This document shows, piece after piece, positions 23,801-35,451 of a DNA stretch of 37,822 nucleotides (positions are counted from its first letter, which is position 1; each line of letters begins with the position of its first letter). The DNA comes from Saccoglossus kowalevskii (taxonomy: Eukaryota > Hemichordata > Enteropneusta > Harrimaniidae), in contig NW_003141311.1 of the NCBI RefSeq assembly GCF_000003605.2, positions 1 to 37,822 on the forward strand, read 5' to 3'. The position numbers and the translations under genes were made by a program. Under the pieces are notes generated by a model, which saw only the letters and a program-made list of their open reading frames with translations, ran no database searches and was not told the origin of the DNA.

Positions 23801-25214
23801 ACTGCGAACCTTCTTGATGAAAACGGAGCCGTTCAATAATCCACCGAGACATGGTTATTGGATTGGTTGCCATGATCGGGAAATTGAAGGAACTTTCATG
23901 TGGACGAATGGGGAAGATTTTTCACTATCGAGTGAGATGTGGCAATCAAAAAATCCGAACAACAGGATCATTAAAAACTGCGATGACGTAGGACATGACC
24001 AAGATTGCTGTCAGCTCTGGTAAACTATATTATTTACTATACCATTGACGAATAAATAATCGCTTCCGGTCGTGATATTGTGGACACTCTGTGGGTCGTA
24101 AAAGTTCTTGGGATAGATATTTTCGGATGGCCTACGTCGATTTCATTAAAATGGCAATTATAAGTAAATTACGTCGCAGTAATTCCAAATTGACACCTCT
24201 GTCATTGATTGTATTTGATTAAAATTTGACGAGATTCAGTTGATCTCGGTATATCGTGCGGGATTGATTGTCTAAATGTGTAAAGATGAAATAGATGATA
24301 ATCTTCAGACTTTGAGATTGACTTGCTGTTGGTGACCTAAAAAAAACAATAACTTTATATAATTTGTAGTTTTCCTAATATGAAACGTATATTTTTACAA
24401 TAATGACAAATTCACCCGTAGGAAGGTAAAGCGTTAACATGTGTTTTACAGCTCAGAAATGAATCCCATGCGCTTCCGAAGTTAAGGTTGGGAGAAAAAC
24501 ATCAGCGAGTGTCTGTTTATCACATATTACAGCAGTTATTACAACAAAAATATATATTTTTAGTCACATCAATAGCAGAACAGAACAAATTGGACCATTC
24601 AAATTGCCGATGGGTGATGTGTTATTGGAGGGTTGATATCGAAAACACATGGGTTTACATTCAAATACTCTTGTGCAGTTTATTTTAATGTTTGGAGTAA
24701 CAACAAACTATAGTACAGTCATGCTGTATTAACCCCCCCCCCCAAAAAAAACAAACAATTTATTTTATATGTAGTTTCTATTGTTCTCATTATGCATTTT
24801 CATTTTTGGTCAAAACTATTATTTTTCAACACGGGCAAGGTTATAATACTATTTATATTGCAGGGAGTCGCCGCGTACCAATCCACAATTTAAACTGGAT
24901 GATGAATGTTGCACTAAAAGAAAACCATTCATTTGTCATATCCGTAAGTGCTATGTCATTACAACCGATCGAGTTTCACTTCTGTGCTGACAGAACTAGT
25001 GTGTTGGTAACATTTCATAATTTATGATAAAATATAAATACGTGTAACGGTCTGCGCAACAGTCTTTGTTCAAATGAAACCTATATCTCGCGCATGCGCA
25101 ACGCTACGGCCACGACCTTTAATATTATACACGTACAATTATAAAAAATACCTTGTGTCACCTGCCAACATATTTTATACTTCGTTTTTTTTAGGAGGAC
25201 GCTGTGCTATGTGA
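20814..25214 (+). CDS. Gene C: secreted WxxW plus C-type lectin protein
   Basis: Six exons: 20814-20873, 21622-21640, 22519-22833, 23650-24019, 24864-24943 and 25195-25214, all GT..AG, total 864 nt, 287 aa. Exons 2-6 match gene B in length and phase exactly. The signal peptide (MKIRIPLMFEWLCWLIVLQQ) ends at AYA, which fits the -3/-1 rule. The WxxW domain is at residues 28-121 (CDVWTDW). The CTLD follows, with WIGC, NPN at 233-235, DQDCC, LDD at 266-268, CC and FICH. The tail is RGRCAM. An upstream in-frame ATG is excluded by a stop after seven codons. By hand count the WxxW exon is ~91% identical to gene B at the protein level (3 differences up to the CPC) while the CTLD exon is only ~64% identical. 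The role is inferred to be extracellular carbohydrate or mucus binding; the ligand is unknown. No stop or frameshift was found. Confidence 0.87.
25089..25100. promoter_or_regulatory. GCGCATGCGC motif in gene C last intron
   Basis: CGCGCATGCGCA contains the palindromic core known as the NRF-1 binding consensus. It lies in the intron just before the terminal 20-nt exon, in otherwise AT-rich DNA. Function is unproven; it is a motif match only. Confidence 0.25.
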
Positions 25215-25432
25215 CTGAACTGACTGGGACTAATATTCATGGCATGCACTCCGTGACTACGAATATTGCTTGCTGTTACGTTATTGTTTCCAACCTATCG
25301 ATACTATACTGCCTGAGACAAGTACAATGCATATAATATCCGCATTTACATTGTAGTATATGTAGCATATCAGCCAGTCATTCATTAGTTCATTTAGTTT
25401 GTCATTGAACTAGATTCAAACAATTCAACTAT

Positions 25433-26035
25433 CAAAACGGTGTTTCTACTCACCGAAATCACAAATATTATGTACCTTGATACTTGATGACAATGTGACC
25501 TGAATAAATTACGATCGTAGTTTATTTGTTTTTCATTATATTTCCGTGTATTTTTTTTTTGTTGTTGTTATATATTTAAAATATTACTATTTATCATTAG
25601 CATTAATTTTTTTAAATTTCTGGTGATCGCGAAAGCCCGCAAGATTTGTGGATTTCCTACATATATTCAGTAATCACAGGTTACCAGTTCACATGGTGTT
25701 AATATAACAACACTTTGCACAATGACTCGTATTTTTTTATTCATTTCATAAAAAGAATAATTAGCACTGGATATGTTTAATGAGGTCATATTACTGGCAT
25801 AAATTCAAATATTGTCATTATTAGGAGCTACACGCTGACCTCAATAAATTATTTTCGTACACTACCAGCATTGCTACACTACCAGCATCAATATATATCT
25901 ACTTTTACAGCACAGCATTTAGTAAATACATATTAATGAATTCTACGTCCAATCATTCAATAACACATTTGGCGTGTGATTCGTCTTTAGCGACACCGTT
26001 GATTTGTAAGGCCTTTATTTTATTCCTATAGATCA
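25433..26035 (+). repeat. Duplicated flank, copy 1 (3' of gene C)
   Basis: This block, covering the gene C polyadenylation signal and downstream DNA, recurs in diverged form at about 27908-28560. The clearest match is 25769-25870 against 28323-28424 (shared AATGAGGTCATATTACTG and ATAAATTATT, ending in CACTACCAG), roughly 85% identical by eye. Order and orientation are kept along the whole block. Confidence 0.75.
25503..25508 (+). promoter_or_regulatory. Polyadenylation signal of gene C
   Basis: AATAAA 288 nt after the gene C stop, on the coding strand. The downstream duplicate has GAATACGA at the matching place, so the signal is lost there. Confidence 0.55.
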
Positions 26036-27753
26036 CATATTTGAATGCTTCTAATCTCTAGTGGTGAATTATTATGGAAATATATAACATATACGATTGG
26101 ACAACAGATGGGGGTTAGCGTATGACGTATTAGTATGGTGAGGAAAGAAATAACGTAAGTGGAGTATAATGTGTTATTGTATTATTTTGTTTTATTAAAG
26201 GAAAAGTCAAGGCTAACAACATATTACTCCCAGATAAAAGAGCTCGGCAAATGTTAGAACGTGCAATTTACAGTTTTTCTTTATCACTTTTCATTCAAAT
26301 CTCTGGATATTCAACATTTCATCAAATTATGTAGTCCACCATTTTGATTCTTCAGCAAAGAATTATGAGTAGAGTATTATGTTATTGCGTCATTTATATG
26401 TCCACTATATTACGAATCACTTGTTAAAAACTGTGTCGTATGTGTACATAATTGTAAACGATGAATTGGTAATCAATTTCAACGACACGAAATGACGTTG
26501 TTGCTGAATCATGTGTATGCTGTGTCGAGTCAGGAGCAATTCATTTTACTATAATATGTTCAGACTTACCAAACCATAACATACTTGCCTTTTGTAAAAA
26601 GAGATCCTCCTCTGAGGGAACATGAAGCTTGTGTACCATGTACCACCTGTGGTGGTCAGGTATTTTAAATTCGCCTTTTTCCGTGAGCACGTCACGGTGG
26701 CGCGGCCGGCCATCGTGTCATGGTTCCTTGTGTATTCGAAATTTGCATATTTTATCTCAACTTTTAAATATTTTTAAATATGTTGAATCGAATTTGTGTC
26801 TGCATATACAATTTAGGAGCCCAACTCATGAACTTAACAGTCTAGAAGGGGTGACAGCAACAGAAAGTCATTATATAAACATACTGAATATGCTAATCCA
26901 TTACGAGGGCGAGTTTCAGAACAAGAGAGACTTAGTTCACTGTGACTTACAGTACAAATCAGAGGAATGAGATCCCCAGCGTTAAACAAGCTGGTGGAGG
27001 GTCAAGTTAGAATCGTGTCACTTGGTAGGGGTTCAAAACGTTGTGGCGGATACAACATCGTGGTAAAAGCTTCAATCAGACAATGACGGACTAGTCACCG
27101 AGAGCTTGGCAAACAACCTGTTAATCTTATGTGTGAAGAGCCACTGATGATACTGTTCAGCATCGGCCAGCAACATCAAACTCTACAAGTATGTGATGTA
27201 TCAACTAGAATGCCCATTCATATGCAATATTGTGGGTAAACTTGGGTGTGTGTGTATATGTGCCGCATTCCCATTGATTTATGCAGTAATAGCATCTACA
27301 TCAAATGTCAAAGTGACAGTGAATTGAGACTTAACTGAGTGAAATGAGTAGGAAAAGGGATACGCCATCTACACAATCTGTCAATAATGTCACAAGACCA
27401 CATCAATTCAACACTGTTCCAATTACGGTCTAAAAGCTTTCCAGCAATTGGCAACTGAGATTTTTGTTATCCAAGTATCCAACAACATCACCTGATACCA
27501 TCAGAAATCTACTCTGTGTCTCTACGAGTACAAATAGAAATAGTTCCACAGTTGGTGTGGTGGGAGTAATTTTTCCATCCAGTAGTAGATTATTTGTTTC
27601 AAACAAAACTTACCGAAGAAATACAGTTCTGACATATGCTTTCATCGATCTAGTTCTACAGATGGTGTTTTTTTGTTTTTTCAGCAATCGCTAAAATGCC
27701 CCAATGGGGTTATCGACTTTTAGTACTAAAACATTATATAAGCTTTTTACCCA
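26036..27753. other. Spacer between the duplicated flanks
   Basis: No supported gene. I looked for CTLD or WxxW exon remnants that would explain the second flank copy and found none by eye. The 113-codon open frame at 26629-26970 has no recognisable motif or splice context. Confidence 0.4.
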
Positions 27754-27893
27754 GTGTAGTGTAGTGTAGTGTGGTGCAGTGTGGTGTTGTGCAGTGCCGT
27801 GCAGTGTAGTGTAGTGTGGCGTAGCGTGGCATAGCGTGGCGTGGCGTGATAGTGCGGTGTGGTGTGGCGTGGCGTGATAGCGTAGCGTAGTGT
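27754..27893 (+). repeat. Degenerate GTGTAGT / GCGTGGC simple repeat
   Basis: About 140 bases of purine-thymine-rich 5- to 7-mers (GTGTA, GTGTAGT, GTGGT, GCGTGGC). It ends just before the second copy of the gene C downstream flank. Confidence 0.9.
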
Positions 27894-27907
27894 TGGAATT
27901 ACTTTTT

Positions 27908-28560
27908 CTGTTTATAAAATTGCACCTTGCCGAAATCACAATAAATAATATGTAACTTCATACGCGTTATGATGATTGTATGACCTGAATACGATACTAG
28001 TTGTATTTGTTTTTATTGTATTTTGTAGTCTCTTGTTCGTTTTAGTGTATTCAATTCAATTATTATGTGAGCGTAAAAATAATGAAAGCTATGTTACCGG
28101 GAAAATCATCGTGAGTATTTATTCTCGTGTAGTTATTTTGCATATTTAATTTATCATAATTTGTTCATTAGCATATCATTTTTTTGTGATTACCAAAACC
28201 CATATATGAACTCCATATATTTATTCAGTGGCATGAGTTCCGGTTCATATGGTTTTAGTATAACGACAATGGTATTTTGTACTTTTTCTCTTTTTGTATA
28301 AAAGATAACTCAATTAGCAGTTGGATATTTTTAATGAGGTCATATTACTGCCATAAATTTAGATATTGTCATCATTAAGTATTACACATTGACCACAATA
28401 AATTATTGTCGCACACTACCAGTACTAATATATAAGTATAAGCCTTTAGTAAATATATTTTAAATGAATCCTGTGTTCAATCATCCACAGTTGGCGTGTG
28501 AAGCGTCTTCGTTATAATTGATTAGTGGAGCATTTCTTTTATTTAGATAGATGTAACATT
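27908..28560 (+). repeat. Duplicated flank, copy 2
   Basis: Diverged second copy of the DNA downstream of gene C. It keeps landmarks such as CCGAAATCACAA, TGACCTGAATA, AATGAGGTCATATTACTG, CACTACCAG and GGCGTGTGA in the same order and strand. No lectin exon precedes it, so it is either a flank-only duplication or the footprint of a lost gene copy. Confidence 0.72.
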
Positions 28561-29740
28561 TTAGTACAATTTAGAGTGTTTGGTTTATGGGAGAATTACA
28601 ATGTCGACATAATTAAACAGCACACATAGCATATCAGTGTGGTTAAAATATGAGTGCTTGCTGTATCAGGGTCAATTGGTCCATGGTGTTAACTGTCCAT
28701 CTGTTAACCGGCATTCAATCGTGATACAATATTCTTCTCTGTGAATCACTGTGTAGTCGAACACATTTGACCTGTTAATTCCGATAGTGATCTTTCAATA
28801 TGCCCGCTTCAATTTAAATATCCAGCTTAAATATGATCATCGCTCACAATTGCTGCCGTTTATGTAGCTCTCTTGGTCGTGGTATACGTTGCGGGCGACC
28901 AGAGATGGTCGCAACGTAAAATCAAAATAGCTTAAGCGGCCAATAAGAGCTGCTAAACTGCAGCAACGCTCACAAGTGTGTGTGTTTAGAATGGTTTACT
29001 CATCTTAGTAAAAACATGTGATACATATTTGCAACCAGAAGATTTCATATATAAAAAAAATCATCTATAACAGTATTAGGAAGAGATAAGAATTTGTCTT
29101 CTCGCTAAAGTCTTAATGGTTAAATGAACTATTTCGAAAAGAATGTTCAAAATGTGCCACCGAACAAAATTCGTCCAGATGCTCATAGTAGCGGTCACAA
29201 AGTTTATAATTTGCAAAACGCTTCGATACCAGAAATCTCACACTGTCTATTGACATATTTCCCCTGTGTAAATATTTTTCTCAGTTTTTGTACTCACTTT
29301 AATCACTATTTGGAAATTCGAATCTCAGCTCGTACACCTCATGAACATAATTTAAAGGTTTGGGCGAGTGGCATTCACAGAAAGCGAGACATCACATGAA
29401 CTAGTCAACCCAGCCACCAATATTAGAGAGGGATCCCCATTTTAATAGATAAAAAAATCGATCATATATTGTAATTTCAACTTCATTTCCTAATTTGGGA
29501 CAAGTTACATGAAAATTATTGTGACCCGTCAATAATACTATTATAGTAAATAGCTTTCCTATTTCACAAAATAATGTCTTTCTTCAAGTTTTACTCCAAG
29601 CAGCAATCGCTGAAAGTGAATATTGGCAGAAGCATTAGCCTAGTACAAGACGCATTATGTAAGCCTTCTTGAAAAACTGCCAAGCCAGTGTGCGGATGAA
29701 TTGTGCAAGGGAAGCATAGCACAAACAAGTAGTATGTTGT
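28561..29740. other. Intergenic spacer
   Basis: No supported gene. An imperfect hairpin lies at about 28886-28917 (ACGTTGCG arm and CGCAACGT arm). The open frame at 29124-29399 has no recognisable motif. Confidence 0.35.
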
Positions 29741-30095
29741 CCCCGGGAGGGGGGTCACTCTATATGCTGTTACTACCCCATGTGCGTTCCAAGTTTAGCG
29801 GGAAAGCGAGGTGTTTTTCACCTTCTAAAGCGGGCCCGCGCGGGAAGCAAATAGGCCCCCTTTAAAATGCTAATGTCTGCAATAGGCCCCCAGAAATAAA
29901 CTCACAGGGCTGCTGCGCCCGTTGTAGCCCCCCTCTTGCAACAACCACTCCCATACACCGCCCTAGGCCCCGAATTGGCGCACCCATAGCCCGGACCAGG
30001 CAGCAAACGTCCACTTGAACTTTCCCACCGGGACATTCCCGCCACTTTCAATACGAGCATACGGAGGCTTATTGTAATCAAATAAACGAAACAAA

Positions 30096-30118
30096 ACGAA
30101 ACGAAACGAAACGAAACG
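30096..30118 (+). repeat. (ACGAA)n microsatellite
   Basis: A short pure run of the pentamer inside the inverted-repeat element. Confidence 0.9.
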
Positions 30119-30471
30119 GGATAAAACACATAATATAAATTAAACTGTATTCAGTGAAAATGGGTCTTATACGCACATTATTTACAAAATGTTGCTGAAA
30201 ATAATATTTAAGCAATAAACCACCGCCCGGCCGGAGACGAAACTTGACCAGTATTTTTATTTATTTATTGATCCGAAAAAAAAGACGTGCATCAAGGTCC
30301 TATTATGTTTAATGTATGTACCAAATTTGAACAAAATCCGTCCATGCATAACTGAGATCCGGGTCCGGAATGGTGAAAATGAGCGATTTCAATGCATTTT
30401 CACAACGGAAAGGTAAATATACTTGTCAAGTGTCGTCCGACAGTTGTAAATATTGTACGTGTCAGACCCAT

Positions 30472-30515
30472 GTTTCGCTGATCACAGATTTTCGATTATC
30501 TGTAATTAGCGAAAC
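30472..30515. repeat. Imperfect hairpin inside the large element
   Basis: GTTTCGCTGATCACAGA (30472-30488) pairs with TCTGTAATTAGCGAAAC (30499-30515) with two mismatches and a 10-nt loop. It lies in the interior of the 29741-31222 element. Confidence 0.6.
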
Positions 30516-31222
30516 GAGTCATATGCGTATTAAATATTAATATTTGCAGCAAATATTGTGTGTATATTGTGAGTATAAAACCCATTTTCACTGATTACAG
30601 TTTAATTTACATTATGTGTGTTATCCCGTTTTGTTTCGGTTCGTCGATAACAATAAACCGCATACAGAAAGTCATCCCCCGAGTCATCCACACTTCCGAA
30701 ATTGCTTTCGCGCCTCGGCCTCATTCGCATTCAGCTCCTGCTTTTTTCTGGGTGTTCTGCCCTGTATTCATGCCAAAGTCACTCGGAGCTGAACATAAAA
30801 TTGCGTAGTTGTGTCTGATGGAATAAGAATCCTGGCAAAGTTGTGTGCATTGTGTTTTAAACTATCAAATAAATGATCATATTCACACTCATGTCAATAG
30901 TTCTCATCTTTCTTCATCAAACAACGAATGACACCAACAGGAGTTGCATACACAGTAACTTGTTTGAGTTGATCACAATCCACTTGAGTGCAAAAAACGG
31001 CAGAGAATCCTCGCAATAGGGGGGTAGGATATTCTTAAAATATCTCTGAAATAGGGGGAGATTTTTTCTTCAATATGTCTGCTTTAGGGGGTACTAAATT
31101 TACATTGCGTCCGCAATAAGGGGTATGGTTTGTCAATGTGCTGCCACAGCCCTAGGGGCCTAATATTTTTTTAGCAAGAACGCACATGGTGTAAGGTTTT
31201 AATATTGAGTGACCCCCCCGGG

Positions 31223-34200
31223 ATCACTAGAAATAATGAAAATACAAAACCTTCTATTTTTAGACATTACGGGAACAACACGCTAATAACCTAGCCACAA
31301 AAAAAAAACAGAGTTGCCCAGGCAGTTACTCGGGTGCGATAAATTCTGGACGTCAAGTGGACTTTGTTTACTTGTTTTGAATATGGGTCGTAAAAAGTTA
31401 CATAAGCTAAGACGAAGTACTCATAAATACTTTCTTACGCGTGGAACTTTTTTTTTTTCACGATGAGTTCTTTATATACTCTATAATAATGAAAATAAAC
31501 ATATACTGTTGAACATGTTATTTAGTTTAGAGCTCCGTGGAATTGTCTTTATCGTCATATTTTAACATGAGAATTCAATCTGGAACGGCCTCTTCACTTC
31601 GCTCTTACGTATAGGGATATGCAAACGTGACTTTTATGCAGTCTTATAAAAACAACTAGTGTCCAGTTGAATTTTCAGTTACGGCATTTCGTCGAACTTT
31701 GTAGACGATTTGTCAATTTTTCCTGTAATTGTATCAGTATGGCCAGTTTCACATATGAACGGGGAGACATCATCAGTTGATGGAGCGAATCGATGGGCAG
31801 TCGCCAAAGTACGACAAATCCACGCAGACAGTAACACGGAAGTGACTTTTCCACGGTGGTCGAAACGAACGCCAGAAAACTCCTGTAACTGAGAGACAGT
31901 AAAATACTTGTACTCTTTTCCGTTTATATTGTTCTAAGGCTTATTTTAAATGATCGCGAAAAATGTGTGTGATTACTGTAAGGTCGTGCTATAGAACACA
32001 AACGCGAACTCCATGTGATTTTCTAAACTGGCAGGTCAATCGATGTCTAAAAGTAGTTCCAGTCAGTACACATTTGTTTACACATTGTTACGTGGCATAA
32101 GACAACACTCTTTATACCTAATTAAATAAGACTAATGTCCTGATCACAAACTGATAACCAAGTGAGGAAGTGGGGTACATTTGTTTAATGGGTTGTTCCG
32201 GTAATGAAGTTACTCCACCCTTCCCTTAGCATTAAAATCCTTAGTTTGGAATGTATTGTGGTCTTAGTTCCGCCAAGAAAACATTTTACATAGTGAATCT
32301 ATATTTATTATACACCACCTAAGTCGCTTCATCTTTCACAGCTTCAGTTTTAAATATAAATAAATTTGAACTAATCCTTTTAAGCCAATTTGGACTACTG
32401 TGGAACGGACATAATCGAGTAACGCCCTAGAGTTTCAATCGAAACATCAAATATCCTACATGAATTTGATGAATTCGTGTCGTCGTGTATTTAGCACCAA
32501 CTGTCCCATTTCATAGTGTTTTAAAAATAGCAATTGAGGTCAATCTAATTATATCGGTGACGAGAGTTGTAGTTATTTAAAAAGCAAAACGCTTATGTGA
32601 GCGTAGTTTCCACTTGGAGTTGGAGTTCATTGCGAAATACGTTGGCTACTCGTGATTCGTGTCTCAATTGTGACTTATAGCTGTGGCTGGCATTGTGGTG
32701 TTAACAGCTGTCATTGGTGATAAGGTTAGTATGAATTTAGTATTGTTAGTTACTCATGTTGTTGTAAGTTGTAAGTTTTGTATTACGTACGGCCAATGTA
32801 TCGAAAATGTATCGTGAGCTTTTGTATTTTTTTATAGTTATTGGCTGTTGTAGCATTTTGTGACTGGAGTGGTGGTTAAAAATATTATGCACGTAGCTGT
32901 AGGTGGTAAATTCCGAATGTGTGGTTGGTGTGAACAATGGCAGCTCGTAATAATTAATGAGAAAGCGTTTCAGAAATAGATAATGACGTATAGTACAGAT
33001 GCTGGTTTTGTCAGTTTCTTTCTTGTGATATCATTACAGTAGACAGCCACATGAACCCCGATGACTTGATGGTGCTATTCATGATCTGTTCTACATCATT
33101 AATCATACATACATACATTTTTTTTCTGGCAACATTTGTTGAATAATACCGTTTTTTTAAATCGCTGTGTCGCTGTATCGGCATGTTTTGTCGAGTAGGA
33201 ATGCTAGAATGGGCACTCATCTCAGAGCTGTCAGACTCATGTTCACCCAGCGCTAACTTCCTTCAAACTTCTAGAATCTTGCATATTGTCTGTGCATTTA
33301 TAGTACATGCAATTCATTATATCACTTGTCAAAACACAGTACAGATTTGCATAACTGAATTTAAAGTACACGTCATGAATACAAATTTATAAAAAAACAA
33401 ACAAAGAAAACAACGATAACGATTCGAACTTTTATTCTAATCCATACAGATTATATATAATAAACATGTTTAAAATATGGCTGTGCGCTATGTCAGCATG
33501 TAATCAGATTGGTGTCAAAAGTCCACCCTCTCAGACCTAACTAGAATGTTAGAATTTAAATTGTAACATCCCCAAGCGTGTACCATTCTTCAATAATGCA
33601 GTAACATATATTGAAAGGGAATGATCGTACGACCCGAATGTCCCTGGTCGGTCGGTTGAAAGACTTGCTCAACGCGTATACGAATATCGTAATATTAAAC
33701 AATCATTCATTTTTCCTGTTTTTTGCAAATACTAGCTTGTGTATAGAAATACACAAGTTTGCATTAAATGTTCAGATTAAATGCTCAGTAGTTGGGTCAG
33801 TCCTGGACGGTTAACTATGACAATATGATGAATCAGAAAAAAGTTGTTTAAAATCCTGTGGTTCCGTCCAATCATTCTTCTAACGTTTACTTTGCTGTTA
33901 TTCTCCTATTACCGTGTGTAAAAAGTTGAGATTTATAGATACTGCGATTACAGTAAACGCCACGAGATCTACATTTTTAGTTCGAACAAATTCTAGTCCT
34001 AATTACCAATACTAAACATATCAGAATCACTCACTATGAAAGAAGTAGGGATAGCTATATCTAAAGTTTCCATCCATCATTCGTCTATCCAATAATTGGA
34101 TGCTATTAGTTTAGTTTTAACATTGCTACATCCATGGTATATTGCGAATATGTACATAATTAAGCATTGCTAACATTTCTACCACCATTTCTAAGTTTAC

Positions 34201-34234
34201 GACACGTTTAAATACTGGTATAATATTTATGATA
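31223..34234. other. Intergenic stretch left of the acyl-CoA synthetase
   Basis: About 3 kb without a recognisable gene. The open frames at 31710-31892 and 33611-33814 have no family motif. The left end of this stretch might hold the 3' UTR partner of neighbouring genes, but no strong polyadenylation signal stands out on either strand. Confidence 0.35.
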
Positions 34235-34901
34235 CTAATTGTTCTTTTTCAATTCTTTTTCACGATCTCTGAGTATTCTTCGTAATATCTTCCCACTTTG
34301 TGACTTCGGAAGTTCCTTTAAAATCTCAGCACCGCCTCTAAGTTTTTTGTGATGAGCAACACGCCCTGTGTACAAAATTACAAAATAAATATATTGTAAA
34401 CTTATTCACCAATAATTGTGTCCAAGGCTCATTAATTCTGCTTTGACGAAATTATATGAAGTACTAACAAAATTGAATGCTGGTATCATGGAATGATGTT
34501 AAATGGACTAAAAATTCAAACAACGTATTAAGATGAAACACTTTACCGTCCATAAATCTAACAACATCTTCTGGCGTAAGCGTGTCAGTCTTTGCCACAA
34601 TAATTGCTTTAGGGAGTTCACCAGCATACTCATCAGGTACACCGATCACAGCAGCGTCTTGTATTTCAGGATGGGTCAATAATATATCTTCTAATTCCGC
34701 TGGTGCAACCTATAAATACACCTACATATCAAAATCTTTCTTCGCAGAAAATAATTTCAACTCAAATAAACTAATTTTAATTGATTTATTTTAAAATGAT
34801 TTTAATTTGAAATCAAACCTGAAAGCCCTTGAACTTAATGAGTTCTTTTAATCTGTCTACTACGAAGAAATTTCCTGCAGCATCATAATGACCAATATCT
34901 C
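34235..34901 (-). CDS. Acyl-CoA synthetase (4CL/luciferase-like), last three exons
   Basis: Three minus-strand exons, read right to left: 34901-34819, 34709-34547 and 34365-34235 (stop 34237-34235). The joins are GT..AG and phases agree (1/0, 0/1, 1/stop). Together they encode the C-terminal part of an ANL adenylating enzyme: [20 protein letters not shown] followed by LIKFKGFQ (the Asp and Arg of the hinge region and core motif A8), then [33 protein letters not shown] and [13 protein letters not shown]. That last motif holds the conserved catalytic Lys (SGK). The family activates a carboxylate with ATP and transfers it to CoA. The C-terminus ends in LKKNN; I see no clear SKL-type peroxisomal signal. 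The N-terminal two thirds are not recognisable in the window, so the gene is partial here; upstream exons lie beyond the LINE or off the window, or are lost. The substrate cannot be read from this part. Confidence 0.9.
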
Positions 34902-35451
34902 CTGTGATTATACAAGAATTATGCATAAACATTAGACCGTGACTTGAACCATTGCGCAGTGAACGCGGGTGTTATATTAAAACAAATTTCGAGAACCAAC
35001 CCATTCCCGCTTTCGTTATTGACGAAATATACGATTCTGTTGAATGGTTTAAAGCGGGGGAGTCGTCGCCTGCGCATGCGTCAGATGGCCATAAAGTGTC
35101 ATTGTTTACAAACAAGCGTCTACCCAGGAGCCTTTGCGTGTGTTGTTATCGTCGCTTAGGGCTAAATTCCATTGTGTGCGCGCAGGTGAGTACCGCCCGC
35201 TTTAACTCAAATTGATAAAGCATTGATTACTAATTATACCATAAACCTTAGAGAACAGGGACATGCATCTGTGGGTATTCCATTCATGTAACCTTAGTTA
35301 TAATCCTCTACCCAGTTAACAGGATAGAGGAACTGACAATAGAGAAATGTCAACATCGACTCTGTTCCATAAGCCAAACATGGCTGCCAGGGTGTAGCTA
35401 AACAAAATGAGCCAACTTTGGGGGTAAGAATATAATCAGGAAAACTATAAT
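34902..35451 (+). other. CpG-richer block with a possible first exon
   Basis: Between the acyl-CoA synthetase exons and the LINE lies a GC-shifted patch. An open frame covers about 34952-35187 and ends at a strong donor-like GCGCAG/GTGAGT at 35187/35188. The frame includes VIDEIYDSVEWF and a Cys cluster, CVCC. It matches no family I recognise. It contains TGCGCATGCG (35071-35080), close to the NRF-1 consensus. It could be the first exon and promoter of a + strand gene, or repeat-derived. Confidence 0.25.

Larger units (their letters stand above)
29741..31222. mobile_element. 1.5-kb element with long imperfect inverted ends
   Basis: The left end (GGGGGGTCACTC followed by CCATGTGCGTTC) is matched in reverse complement at the right end over roughly 45 bp: GAACGCACATGG, then GAGTGACCCCCCCGGG. 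Inside, both arms carry short G- or C-runs near the ends (AATAGGCCCCC on the left, TTAGGGGGTACT and AATAAGGGG on the right). There is no transposase-like frame, so it looks non-autonomous. The architecture resembles the smaller element at 11134-11669. Flanking target duplications are not clear. Confidence 0.6.

Noticed and set aside
27691-27939. His/Thr-rich 82-codon frame on the - strand
   Set aside because: It is the translation of the GTGTAGT-type simple repeat, not a gene.
31710-31892. 60-codon + strand frame with fairly balanced composition
   Set aside because: No recognisable motif and no convincing splice or start context.
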